Source of the DNA: Bacillus sp. FJAT-27445
Lineage (GTDB): Bacteria > Bacillota > Bacilli > Bacillales > Cytobacillaceae
Assembly: GCF_001510665.1 (NCBI RefSeq)
Contig: NZ_LMTI01000005.1
Location: 504,379-568,378, forward strand
Direction: 5' to 3'
Length of the DNA: 64,000 bases
Shown: piece by piece, positions 51,912 through 60,266 of the stretch
Numbering within the stretch: position 1 is the stretch's first letter
Layout: every line of letters begins with the position of its first letter
Position numbers and translations under genes: made by a program
Notes under the pieces: model-generated
What the model was told of the DNA's origin: nothing
Databases searched by the model: none
What the model saw: the letters and a program-made list of their open reading frames with translations, nothing else

Positions 51912-54257
51912 ATGAGTTCGGAATTTCAGCAGGAGCAAAAACGAGTGGACCGTGTAGTGGAGAGGATTACAGAGGAAGTCGACCGTTTGGAAGAGGAAAC
52001 TGCCAGGCGTAGGAACGAAGTCGTTCAGATCCGCAAAAACTTTTCGGATGAAGTCAAAGTGAATACGGATACCTTTGATGATTTCCTTGAAACCATTATC
52101 GGATTGCGGCAAGAGGCTCAAGCTCTGTCCGTAAGCCAAAGTACCCATAAACATGCATCCAAGCGTTTATCCGCGCTGCGCCGAATGCAGGGCGCTCCCT
52201 ATTTTGGCCGGATCGATTTTATCGAAGAAGGGAATTCTGCTCAGGAACAAATCTATATTGGTATCTCTTCGCTTAGCGATACGGATGGACAAAATTTCCT
52301 GATCTACGACTGGAGGGCACCAATCTCAAGTGTCTATTACGATTACCAGCCCGGCCCGGCAAAGTATTCAACACCCGGGGGCATAATCGAAGGCATGTTG
52401 GAGAAAAAGTGGCAATATCTTATTCGCGGCGGTGTTCTTCAATCAATGTTCGATACGAGCCTCACGATTGGCGACGAGATTTTGCAGCAGGTTCTCGGCA
52501 AAGGGACCGACAAACAGATGCACAGTATCGTAGCGACCATACAACAGGAGCAAAACCGGATCATCCGCCATGACCGCGGGAGGCTGCTCGTTGTTCACGG
52601 AGCGGCTGGCAGTGGCAAGACATCGGCAGCGATGCAGCGAATTGCTTATTTGCTTTACAAATATCGAGATCGTCTGAATGCGGATCAAATCATGCTCTTT
52701 TCACCTAATACCATGTTTAATAGCTATGTGTCGAATGTTCTGCCGGAGCTCGGTGAAGAGAATATGCAGCAGGTCACTTTTCAGGAATACTTGGACCATC
52801 GTCTGAGTAAAGAGTTTCAAGTTGAAAATCCCTACGAGCAATTGGAATATGTTTTCACAGCAGCGAATACTCCTTCGTACGGGCCAAGGGTTGCGGGTAT
52901 CCGATTCAAAGCATCCACCCGTTTTTTCGAGGCGATTCAATCATACAGACAGTCACTGGAATTTTCAGGAATGCTTTTTAAAGACATTAGCTTCAGAGGG
53001 AAACCAATCATTACTGGAAAACAAATAGCACATAGGTTTTACAATCATGACACTTCACTCCGTTTCCATAATAGGCTTGAAAACTTGAAGGATTGGCTAA
53101 TCAAAATAATAAATGAGGTTCAAAAGATCGAAAGGTCAAAGCCGTGGGTGCTGGAGGAAATCGAGCTCCTGAGCACGGACGATTATCAAAAGGCCCATAG
53201 GTACTTAGCGAAAAAACGTGGCTTTAAAAAAGAAACGATTGGCGAATATGAAATGGAGCCATCAGCACTTGCACAATTGCTTGTTCACCAAAAATTGAAG
53301 CCGTTACGAAAACGAGTCCGAGCATTTCGTTTCGTCGACTTCAAGGGGATGTACAAACAGCTTTTTGCTGATTCCAATCAGATCAATCAATGGATTGAAG
53401 GGGAGACGCCGGGGGAGTGGGATGCCATTTGCCAAGCGACGCTTGAAATGCTGGATAAAGATAAACTGTTCTATGAAGATGCTACTCCGTTTTTACTTTT
53501 AAAAGAACTGATTCAAGGTTTTCAGACGAACAGCGCGATCAAACAAATCGTTGTTGATGAAGCCCAGGATTATTCCCCATTTCAATTTGAGTTTTTGAAG
53601 CGGTTGTTTCCTGCGGCAAGGATGACTGTGCTTGGCGATTTTAATCAGGCGATATTCGCCCATGCTAGTGAAACGGTTGATTTCAACACACTGGCCAGCC
53701 TTTACGGACCGGATGAAACGGAAATGATCAATATAGCGCGGAGCTACCGATCCACAAAACCAATCATCGAATTTACACGAAGGCTCGTTCCGAACGGTGA
53801 AAGTATTATCCCTTTTGAACGCGACGGCGAGCGGCCGGTGCTAAAACAAGTGGCCGATCACGAAGAACTGCACAGCTGCATTGCCTCCAAAGTCGCAGAA
53901 TTCCGAAGCCTGGGGCTTAATAGCATTGCAATCATATGCAAATCTGCCGAGGAAAGTAGAGGTGCATTTGAAGCCTTGTCCAGTAGCATCGATGAAATTA
54001 AACTCTTGAAAAGTAACTCGATTGAATACGAACAAGGAGTCGTTGTCGTACCATCGTATTTGTCCAAGGGAATCGAATTCGACGCCGTCATCATTTATGA
54101 TGCATCGGAGCATGTTTACGGTGATGAGAGCCTGCGCAGAGTTTTCTACACAGCCTGCACTAGAGCCATGCATTATTTGCAGCTTTACAGCGTAGGCGAA
54201 CCGAGCCCGTTTTTGCGAAAAGTCTTGCAGGAGGGGTTCATCCAATCGGGAAATTAG
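51912..54257 (+). CDS. helD: HelD-like SF1 helicase / RNA polymerase recycling factor
   Basis: A 781-aa protein, close to the 774 aa of Bacillus subtilis HelD. An N-terminal antiparallel coiled coil (about 1-85, ERITEEVDRLEEETARRRNE) is followed by FGRIDFIEEG and IYDWRAPISSVYYDYQPGPA, both characteristic of HelD. The UvrD-type ATPase has Walker A GAAGSGKT (residues 230-237), DEAQDYSPFQFEFLKRLFPA, LGDFNQAIF and a C-terminal YTACTRAMHYL motif. HelD binds stalled RNA polymerase and drives release of nucleic acid. The ATG has AAGGAG upstream. Confidence 0.92.
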   Translation: MSSEFQQEQKRVDRVVERITEEVDRLEEETARRRNEVVQIRKNFSDEVKVNTDTFDDFLETIIGLRQEAQALSVSQSTHKHASKRLSALRRMQGAPYFGRIDFIEEGNSAQEQIYIGISSLSDTDGQNFLIYDWRAPISSVYYDYQPGPAKYSTPGGIIEGMLEKKWQYLIRGGVLQSMFDTSLTIGDEILQQVLGKGTDKQMHSIVATIQQEQNRIIRHDRGRLLVVHGAAGSGKTSAAMQRIAYLLYKYRDRLNADQIMLFSPNTMFNSYVSNVLPELGEENMQQVTFQEYLDHRLSKEFQVENPYEQLEYVFTAANTPSYGPRVAGIRFKASTRFFEAIQSYRQSLEFSGMLFKDISFRGKPIITGKQIAHRFYNHDTSLRFHNRLENLKDWLIKIINEVQKIERSKPWVLEEIELLSTDDYQKAHRYLAKKRGFKKETIGEYEMEPSALAQLLVHQKLKPLRKRVRAFRFVDFKGMYKQLFADSNQINQWIEGETPGEWDAICQATLEMLDKDKLFYEDATPFLLLKELIQGFQTNSAIKQIVVDEAQDYSPFQFEFLKRLFPAARMTVLGDFNQAIFAHASETVDFNTLASLYGPDETEMINIARSYRSTKPIIEFTRRLVPNGESIIPFERDGERPVLKQVADHEELHSCIASKVAEFRSLGLNSIAIICKSAEESRGAFEALSSSIDEIKLLKSNSIEYEQGVVVVPSYLSKGIEFDAVIIYDASEHVYGDESLRRVFYTACTRAMHYLQLYSVGEPSPFLRKVLQEGFIQSGN

Positions 54258-54357
54258 GAACGAAATTTCAAATTATACAAAGCTGATTATTCACGAAAGT
54301 GCCGCTGCACCGAAAAAATAAACAAGGTTCAAATACGATCCCAGACCGGGAAAAATG

Positions 54358-54388
54358 GAGGCTTCCGATAATGGATGCCTCTTTTTTT
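54358..54388 (+). terminator. helD terminator
   Basis: GAGGC (54358-54362) pairs with GCCTC (54377-54381) in a longer imperfect stem, followed by T7. Confidence 0.7.
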
Positions 54389-54485
54389 ATATTTAAACAC
54401 ATATTCACTATAGATACGTTTGTTACCACTTTATGGCGGAAAAATGTACATATTTTGACACTAGTAAAAAAGTTTATAGGATTGG

Positions 54486-54514
54486 TTGACTGATAATGAT
54501 TATCATTATATATT
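54486..54514 (+). promoter_or_regulatory. Fur-controlled promoter
   Basis: TTGACT (54486-54491), a 17-bp spacer and TATATT (54509-54514) form a promoter. The spacer is a near-perfect Fur box, TGATAATGATTATCATTA (54491-54508). A second partial box (ATTGAAAAAGATTCTCAATT) lies at about 54529-54549. Confidence 0.88.
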
Positions 54515-54575
54515 AGGGTAGTGAAAAGAATTGAAAAAGATTCTCAATTAAAAATAACAAACAAGAGGTGCAAAG

Positions 54576-55655
54576 ATGAAGAAAAAAGTTTTCGCTTTCA
54601 GTATGATCTTTTTGCTAGTTTTCGGTGCATTGGCTGGTTGTGCTAGTTCCAACAATACTGCCAAAAAACAGCCTGCAAAAGAAACCGAAGAAAAGAAAGA
54701 GCCTGGAGTAGTCAATCTTTATACAAGCAGGCATTATGAGTCTGATAACGACCTATACAAAATCTTTGAAGAAAAGACAGGAATTAAAGTAAATGTCGTT
54801 GAAGGAAAAGGCGATGAATTGATGGAGCGCCTGAATGTAGAAGGAGAAGCAACTGAAGCTGACCTTTATTTCACAGCTGATGCTGGCAACCTTTACGTAG
54901 CTAAAGAATCTGATTTGCTGCAGCCTGTAGAAAGTGATGTTCTTTCCAAAAACATCCCGGAAAATCTTCGTGACGATGAGAACTATTGGTTTGGAATGGC
55001 AAAAAGGGCCCGTGTCCTTGTATATGCGAAAGACCGTGTAAAGCCTGAAGCGCTGTCTACATATGAGGCGATGGCACAACCGGAATGGAAAGGAAAAGTT
55101 GTTGCGCGCCCAGCGGACAATATGTACAACATTTCACTGCTGTCATCTTTTATAGAAGTAATGGGTGAAGACAAAGCAAAAGAATGGGCAAAAGGATTTG
55201 CAGCTAATATGGCTAGGGATCCACAAGGAAATGACAGAGACCAGGCAAAGGCTGTTGTAGCTGGCGAAGCGGATGTAGCGCTTATGAATACGTACTATGT
55301 GGGGCTTATGTCAGTTTCTGAAGATCCCGAAGAGAAGAAGGTAGCTGAACAAGTTGGGGTTTTCTTCCCGAACCAGGAAACAACAGGAACCCACATTAAC
55401 GTAAGCGCCATTGCTGTAACAAAGTATGCAAAGAACAAAGAGAACGCAATCAAGTTCATGGAATTCTTATCAAGTGAAGAAGCACAGGGAAAATTTGCCG
55501 AAGTTAACTTCGAGTATCCGGCTAATCCTAACGTTGAGCCATCAGAATTTCTAAAATCATGGGGCGAGTTCAAAGAACAGGATATTAAACTATCCGTTCT
55601 TGGAAAAAATCAGCAGCGGGCTATAAAAATCTTCAACGAAGTAGGCTGGAAATAA
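54576..55655 (+). CDS. Ferric iron ABC transporter substrate-binding lipoprotein
   Basis: A 359-aa lipoprotein with lipobox ALAGC (C22). The mature protein has VVNLYTSRHYESDNDLYKIF, ADLYFTADAGNLY and a later Tyr-rich region (LMNTYYVGLMS), the FutA/FbpA pattern in which tyrosines bind Fe(III). The Fur box in its promoter and the adjacent permease and ATPase genes support ferric iron uptake. Confidence 0.92.
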   Translation: MKKKVFAFSMIFLLVFGALAGCASSNNTAKKQPAKETEEKKEPGVVNLYTSRHYESDNDLYKIFEEKTGIKVNVVEGKGDELMERLNVEGEATEADLYFTADAGNLYVAKESDLLQPVESDVLSKNIPENLRDDENYWFGMAKRARVLVYAKDRVKPEALSTYEAMAQPEWKGKVVARPADNMYNISLLSSFIEVMGEDKAKEWAKGFAANMARDPQGNDRDQAKAVVAGEADVALMNTYYVGLMSVSEDPEEKKVAEQVGVFFPNQETTGTHINVSAIAVTKYAKNKENAIKFMEFLSSEEAQGKFAEVNFEYPANPNVEPSEFLKSWGEFKEQDIKLSVLGKNQQRAIKIFNEVGWK

Positions 55656-55720
55656 TTCAATGAATCAATTGCCGGAGTACCCGTAGGGTGCTTCGGTAAA
55701 ATCGTTCACAGAAAATACTA

Positions 55721-55749
55721 TTTCAATTGAGAATGATTTTCGTTATAAT
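55721..55749 (+). promoter_or_regulatory. Second Fur box and promoter before the iron permease
   Basis: TGAGAATGATTTTCGTTA (55728-55745) matches the Fur consensus at most positions. TATAAT (55744-55749) is a -10 with TTTCAA at 55721 as a weak -35. The permease and ATPase genes may thus have their own Fur-regulated transcript. Confidence 0.7.
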
Positions 55750-55806
55750 TTAGTAGAAGGTAAGTAACACAAACATCATCTGAATAGGTTAAAGGAAGTG
55801 TCACCG

Positions 55807-57447
55807 TTGAGACTGAGCAGATTTGTGAAACAACAACTTAATATTTGGTCCCTGCTCAGCCTGGTTCTGATCATTATCATCCTGATACCGAATATCATCA
55901 TTGGAGCTCAGCTTTTTTCTGAACCGAATGAAAACTGGCAGCATATTAAGGAATATTTGTTGAAAGATTATATCCGAAATACTCTGGTAATTATTTTTTT
56001 CACAGGCATTGCAACGACTGCCATAGGAACCAGCTTAGCCTGGTTAGTTGCCATGTATGATTTTCCGTTAAAAAAGTTCCTGAATTGGGCATTAATATTG
56101 CCCCTGGCCATCCCGCCGTATATCGCTGCTTATACGTATCACGGAATCGTGAACTATACAGGGGTCATTCAAACGACACTTAGAAATTCATTTGACATCA
56201 CTGTAAATCAAAAATACTTCAATATCATGAACATCCAGGGTGCGGTATTCATCTTTACAGTGTGCCTTTTCCCTTATGTATATACGATTACAAAAAGTTT
56301 TTTTCAAAATCAATCTTCATCAATGATTGAGAATGCCAGGCTTCTTGGAGGAAGCTCTTTATCGATATTTTTCCGGGTGGCATTGCCGATATCCAAAGCT
56401 TCCATCGTGGGGAGTGTAACGCTGGTCATTCTGGAAGTACTCAATGATTTTGGAGTGGTCGGCTACTTCGGGATCCAAACATTCAGCACTGCAATTTTCC
56501 GGACATGGTACGGGATGAAGGACTTGGATTCCGCGCTTAAGCTTGCCGGATCGTTAATGCTTTTGGTCATCATTGTCCTTGTCCTTGAGAAAATACTGCG
56601 GGGAAGGCAGCGGTATAGCTTTTCCTCTACAAAGGTTCGCCCCATTCAGCCTAAAAAATTGAAGGGCATAAAAGCAGGGCTCGTTTTCGCCTACACCTTT
56701 GGGATTTTTTCAATAGCCTTTATCGTACCACTCCTTCAGCTAATTAGATGGGCGTCCATGACATATGAGAAAGTGCTGAATAAGGATTTCTTGCTTCTTA
56801 CCTATAACTCCATTTTTGTGGCTTCGATAGCTGCGATTATAATTGTGATTATCGCACTTGTGATTTCCAACTATACGAGGCTGCATCAGGGGATTGTTTC
56901 AAAATTTTTCTCAAGAGTGACAACGCTTGGCTATTCTATCCCGGGAGCCGCAATCGCTATCGCGTTCATTATGATTTTTCTATGGATGGATACGACAAAT
57001 AAAGAATTTTTGGCAAAAATCAACATGGAGCCGACCATTGTATGGCGAACGACCCTGGTCATGCTGGTTTCCGCCTATATCATCCGGTTTTTGGCGATTG
57101 GGTATAACTCCATCGAATCTGGGTTTGAAAAGGTCGGCAATAGTTTTACGGAAGCATCCCGAATGCTGGGTGCCTCCACTATGAAAACTTTTTTCCGGGT
57201 AGACCTCCCATTGGTAAAAGGAGCTGTTTTCAGCGGCTTTATTCTCGTCTTTGTCGATATTCTGAAAGAACTGCCATTGACTCTATTTTTACAGCCGTTC
57301 AATTTTTCAACCCTTGCCACCCAGGCATATAAGTATGCAAATGATGAGAGAGTGCAAGAAGCATCATTGGCCTCATTGTTAATCATCCTATTAAGCGGAA
57401 TCTTTATTTTCTTTTTCCATAAACTCGCAGATAAGGAGAGCAGCTAA
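55807..57447 (+). CDS. Ferric iron ABC transporter permease (fused two-domain FbpB type)
   Basis: A 546-aa permease with about 12 helices, made of two homologous halves. Each has an ABC-permease EAA loop: ENARLLGGSSLSIFFRVALP in the first and TEASRMLGASTMKTFFRVDL in the second. This is the FbpB/SfuB arrangement. I favour TTG 55807, because GTG 55798 lies directly against the AAAGGAAG box. The stop overlaps the ATPase start. Confidence 0.9.
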   Translation: MRLSRFVKQQLNIWSLLSLVLIIIILIPNIIIGAQLFSEPNENWQHIKEYLLKDYIRNTLVIIFFTGIATTAIGTSLAWLVAMYDFPLKKFLNWALILPLAIPPYIAAYTYHGIVNYTGVIQTTLRNSFDITVNQKYFNIMNIQGAVFIFTVCLFPYVYTITKSFFQNQSSSMIENARLLGGSSLSIFFRVALPISKASIVGSVTLVILEVLNDFGVVGYFGIQTFSTAIFRTWYGMKDLDSALKLAGSLMLLVIIVLVLEKILRGRQRYSFSSTKVRPIQPKKLKGIKAGLVFAYTFGIFSIAFIVPLLQLIRWASMTYEKVLNKDFLLLTYNSIFVASIAAIIIVIIALVISNYTRLHQGIVSKFFSRVTTLGYSIPGAAIAIAFIMIFLWMDTTNKEFLAKINMEPTIVWRTTLVMLVSAYIIRFLAIGYNSIESGFEKVGNSFTEASRMLGASTMKTFFRVDLPLVKGAVFSGFILVFVDILKELPLTLFLQPFNFSTLATQAYKYANDERVQEASLASLLIILLSGIFIFFFHKLADKESS

Positions 57448-58145
57448 TGTTTATACAAATAAAAGATCTAAACTATAAATATAAAAATGCAAAAGAAGCT
57501 GTCATCAAAAACTTTTGCCTGGATATTGAGAGAGGCGAAATTGTTTCGATTCTCGGTGAAAGCGGAAGTGGAAAGAGTACGATTCTTAGGTTGATCGCGG
57601 GGCTTGAATGTCCTCAAGACGGTTCGATTAACATTTGCGGGGAAACAGTTTGCAACCGTTCTTGTTTTATCGCACCTGAAAAAAGGGGAATTGGTTTTGT
57701 ATTTCAGGATTATGCTCTTTTCCCGCATATGACTGTGGCTAAAAACATTCTGTTCGGTTTGAAAAAGAAAAGCAGGAAAGAAAAGCGTGAACGCTTAGAT
57801 GAAATGCTGAATCTCGTTAATCTGTCTGACTATGCCAACCGTTACCCTCATGAATTAAGCGGCGGACAGCAGCAACGTGTCGCACTTGCGAGAGCACTTG
57901 CTCCGGAACCTTCTTTATTGATCCTGGATGAGCCATTCAGCAATCTCGATGCGGGCTTGCAGGAAAAAATCAGAGGCGAGCTCAGAGCAATTATTAAAAA
58001 GACCGGCATCACATCGATTTTCGTCACCCATGACCAAGAAGATGCACATGCCATGGCAGACCGCATTGTCTACATCGAAAACGGTAAAGTTAAGACCTCA
58101 TCAGTGAGAGCGGAGAAAAAACAACCAGCACTGTCATTAGTCTAG
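57447..58145 (+). CDS. Ferric iron ABC transporter ATPase (short FbpC type)
   Basis: A 232-aa ATPase with Walker A GESGSGKST (37-45), signature LSGGQQQRVALARAL, Walker B LLILDEPFSNLD and H-loop VTHDQEDAHAMADR. It completes the iron transporter. Typical FbpC proteins are about 350 aa with a C-terminal regulatory domain; this one ends soon after the nucleotide-binding domain, without any sign of frameshift. The ATG overlaps the permease TAA by one base. Confidence 0.9.
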   Translation: MFIQIKDLNYKYKNAKEAVIKNFCLDIERGEIVSILGESGSGKSTILRLIAGLECPQDGSINICGETVCNRSCFIAPEKRGIGFVFQDYALFPHMTVAKNILFGLKKKSRKEKRERLDEMLNLVNLSDYANRYPHELSGGQQQRVALARALAPEPSLLILDEPFSNLDAGLQEKIRGELRAIIKKTGITSIFVTHDQEDAHAMADRIVYIENGKVKTSSVRAEKKQPALSLV

Positions 58146-58212
58146 CTGTTCCCTGGTCAACGGATTTGCATGAACAGTGCTATCTACCAAAAAAATGATT
58201 ATACCAATATAT

Positions 58213-58253
58213 AAGGTCCACGCCTGCTCGTTAAGGTGTGGATCTTTTTTTTT
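58213..58253 (+). terminator. Iron operon terminator
   Basis: GGTCCACGCCT (58215-58225) pairs with AGGTGTGGATC (58234-58244) through two G-T pairs, followed by T9. It is closely similar to the terminator at 28725-28763. Confidence 0.85.
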
Positions 58254-58428
58254 GCATTTTCCCTTAGAAAAAGTAAATTGATAAACTTAACGGATCATCG
58301 TTTTTAATATCGCTATCGGGCAGGTCCAGCTTATTACGCGTTAGATATTTGAAAAAGGTATAAATAGTTTATGACGGATTTAATTCAACTAACTTGGCAG
58401 TTTAAAAGTGATTCGAAACTATGTATGG

Positions 58429-58505
58429 ATTATGATGGGATTATAGCAAATATGGAGGAAGTATCCAGATGTTTAAATAGTTTAATTTTGACATAATTTA
58501 TCGTA
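58429..58505 (+). pseudogene. Fossil of the small P-loop kinase gene leader
   Basis: About 75 bp match the leader and first codons of the gene at 32920: shared strings are ATGGAGGAAGTAT and AGTTTAATTTTGACATAATT, ending at the equivalent of codon 12. Base changes after ATGTTT create an early TAG. The match stops at a hairpin. This is a relic of a duplicate, or the source of one. Confidence 0.7.
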
Positions 58506-58510
58506 AAAAT

Positions 58511-58535
58511 GGTTGGAGCAATCAATGCTCCAACC
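58511..58535 (+). terminator. Hairpin downstream of the fossil
   Basis: GGTTGGAGCA (58511-58520) and TGCTCCAACC (58526-58535) form a perfect 10-bp stem. Only ATTTC follows, so it is a weak terminator, perhaps of the lost kinase-like gene. Confidence 0.55.
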
Positions 58536-58823
58536 ATTTCTTCGCTATTTTACTTACCAAAATGCCTGTTAATTCTAACACAAATTACTAAGTAGATAGC
58601 ACCGTTAATTCAAATTTTGTACTTTATAACCAAACCCCTTCGTTATGTCTTTGCCTGTTTTTTGGTAAGGTGTCTCTTTGGGTTTGGTAAGTATATCCAC
58701 AGATAACGATACGGATTAACTTTTCTGAGATGGCAGAGAAAGGTAGAGTTCTTTCTTTATTGCCGATTAATTAGTTTAATTCAAAATATTTGAATTAAAA
58801 TATTATTGTCCTATAATTATTGA

Positions 58824-58858
58824 TAGATACCCGTTGTACTCTATTCATTGCGTATCTA
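58824..58858 (+). promoter_or_regulatory. Inverted repeat upstream of the alcohol dehydrogenase
   Basis: TAGATAC (58824-58830) and GTATCTA (58852-58858) are perfect inverted repeats 21 bp apart, about 80 bp before the start codon. It may be a regulator site; no regulator gene is adjacent. Confidence 0.35.
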
Positions 58859-58938
58859 AATCTTTTTAAGATAGATATGGACTATATCAATAGATTGACG
58901 CCCGGGGTAATCATATACATCACGAAGGGGGAAGCAAG

Positions 58939-60027
58939 ATGAATATTCAAACTGCGTTAGTTGAAGAAAAAGGGAATATTCGATTGGAAAATGTACAGAT
59001 CGCAGAACCTAAATCAGATGAGGTTCTAGTAAGAATGGTTGGTACAGGGATCTGTCATACAGATTTAAGCGTTTCTGAACAAGAAATCTCTACGCCGCTT
59101 CCTATTGCATTAGGACATGAAGGGGCAGGAGTTGTTGAAAAAGTAGGGCCAGGCGTAACTGATTTTAATGTAGGCGATCACGTAGTAATTGGATTTACCT
59201 ACTGTGGTACTTGTCCTGCATGCAAACAGGGAAAACAAGGAAGTTGTGAAAATATAGGTGCTCTTAATTTTGGCGGAACGATGAAAGATGGGACAACACG
59301 TCTAACTCATGAAGATAAGGAAGTAGCTACACTTTTTGGTCAATCTTCTTTGGCGACGTATTCTATAGCTCATGTTGATAGCCTTGTAAAAGTTGATAAA
59401 GATGTAGATTTAACTATTTTAGGTCCTTTAGCTTGTGGGATCCAAACTGGGGCAGGAACGGTTTTGAATGTATTAAATCCAGAAGAAGGTTCAACTATAG
59501 CTGTTTTTGGATGCGGTGGAGTGGGTCTTAGCGGAATTATGGCGGCCAAGTTGTTAAACTGTGAAACTATTATCGCGGTAGATATTGATGAAGAACGCTT
59601 AGCCTTGGCAAAAGAGTTAGGCGCCACTCATACCTTAAATGGGAATGAAGTTGACGTTGTAAGTGAAATTCATAAAATTACAGGAAAAGGTGCGCAATAT
59701 GCTTTTGAAGCGACTGGCGTTCCAGCATTAGTCCTTCAGTCTATCAGAAGTTTAGCAGTAGGTGGAACAGTTGCAGTCGTTGGCGTAGGTGGAGAAGCAT
59801 CCATCCATATTCATGATGACTTGGTTGCCCCAAATCGTACCGTTGTAGGGGCAACAGAGGGACATTCTAACCCGCCTGTATTTATCCCACAGTTAATTAA
59901 TTACTATAAGGAAGGTAAGTTTCCATTCGATAAACTTATCAAGAAATATCCGTTTGAACAAATTGAAACAGCTATTGCAGATATGAAGAGTGGAAAAGCA
60001 ATCAAACCTGTAGTAACTTTTGAATAA
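58939..60027 (+). CDS. Zinc-dependent alcohol dehydrogenase (MDR family, aryl-alcohol type)
   Basis: A 362-aa medium-chain dehydrogenase. C39 in GTGICHTDLS and the GHEGAGVVEKVG block contribute the catalytic zinc site, with a second Cys in LGPLACGIQTGAG. Four cysteines of a structural zinc are in YCGTCPACKQGKQGSC. The nucleotide fold has VFGCGGVGL and AVDIDEERLALA. It resembles benzyl/aryl-alcohol dehydrogenases or class III enzymes. The ATG has AAGGGGG upstream. The gene is monocistronic with a clear terminator. Confidence 0.9.
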   Translation: MNIQTALVEEKGNIRLENVQIAEPKSDEVLVRMVGTGICHTDLSVSEQEISTPLPIALGHEGAGVVEKVGPGVTDFNVGDHVVIGFTYCGTCPACKQGKQGSCENIGALNFGGTMKDGTTRLTHEDKEVATLFGQSSLATYSIAHVDSLVKVDKDVDLTILGPLACGIQTGAGTVLNVLNPEEGSTIAVFGCGGVGLSGIMAAKLLNCETIIAVDIDEERLALAKELGATHTLNGNEVDVVSEIHKITGKGAQYAFEATGVPALVLQSIRSLAVGGTVAVVGVGGEASIHIHDDLVAPNRTVVGATEGHSNPPVFIPQLINYYKEGKFPFDKLIKKYPFEQIETAIADMKSGKAIKPVVTFE

Positions 60028-60040
60028 TGAAAAATAGGAA

Positions 60041-60079
60041 CAGGTACCTCGGTCTTTTAAGCCTAGGTACCTGTTTTTT
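60041..60079 (+). terminator. Alcohol dehydrogenase terminator
   Basis: CAGGTACCT (60041-60049) pairs with AGGTACCTG (60065-60073), followed by T6. Confidence 0.9.
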
Positions 60080-60231
60080 GTTTTTAGAAAAATTAAGGAT
60101 TCTAGTGGTCTTTTCGACAATTACCAATAATGGGTGCTCATCTGACGAGGAAGTATAACTGTGATAAAAGAGGGAGCTTAACTCAGGCTGTGCCAGGCAG
60201 CGTTCTATAAAAAATGCAGAAATAATGGAAA

Positions 60232-60256
60232 AGGCTGACCACTATTTGGTCAGCCT
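60232..60256 (-). terminator. MMPL gene terminator
   Basis: AGGCTGACC (60232-60240) pairs with GGTCAGCCT (60248-60256). It serves the minus-strand gene, whose stop is at 60267, and has a short T-run on that strand. Confidence 0.75.
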
Positions 60257-60266
60257 CATTTACTTT

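Larger units (their letters stand above)
54258..54575. other. Intergenic region between helD and the iron transporter
   Basis: A terminator (54358-54388) and a Fur-overlapped promoter (54486-54514) account for this stretch. Confidence 0.7.
58146..58938. other. Long intergenic region with a gene fossil
   Basis: It contains the iron operon terminator (58213-58253), a fossil of the small kinase gene's leader (58429-58505), a second hairpin (58511-58535), and the alcohol dehydrogenase promoter region with an inverted repeat (58824-58858). No intact gene is visible. Confidence 0.6.
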
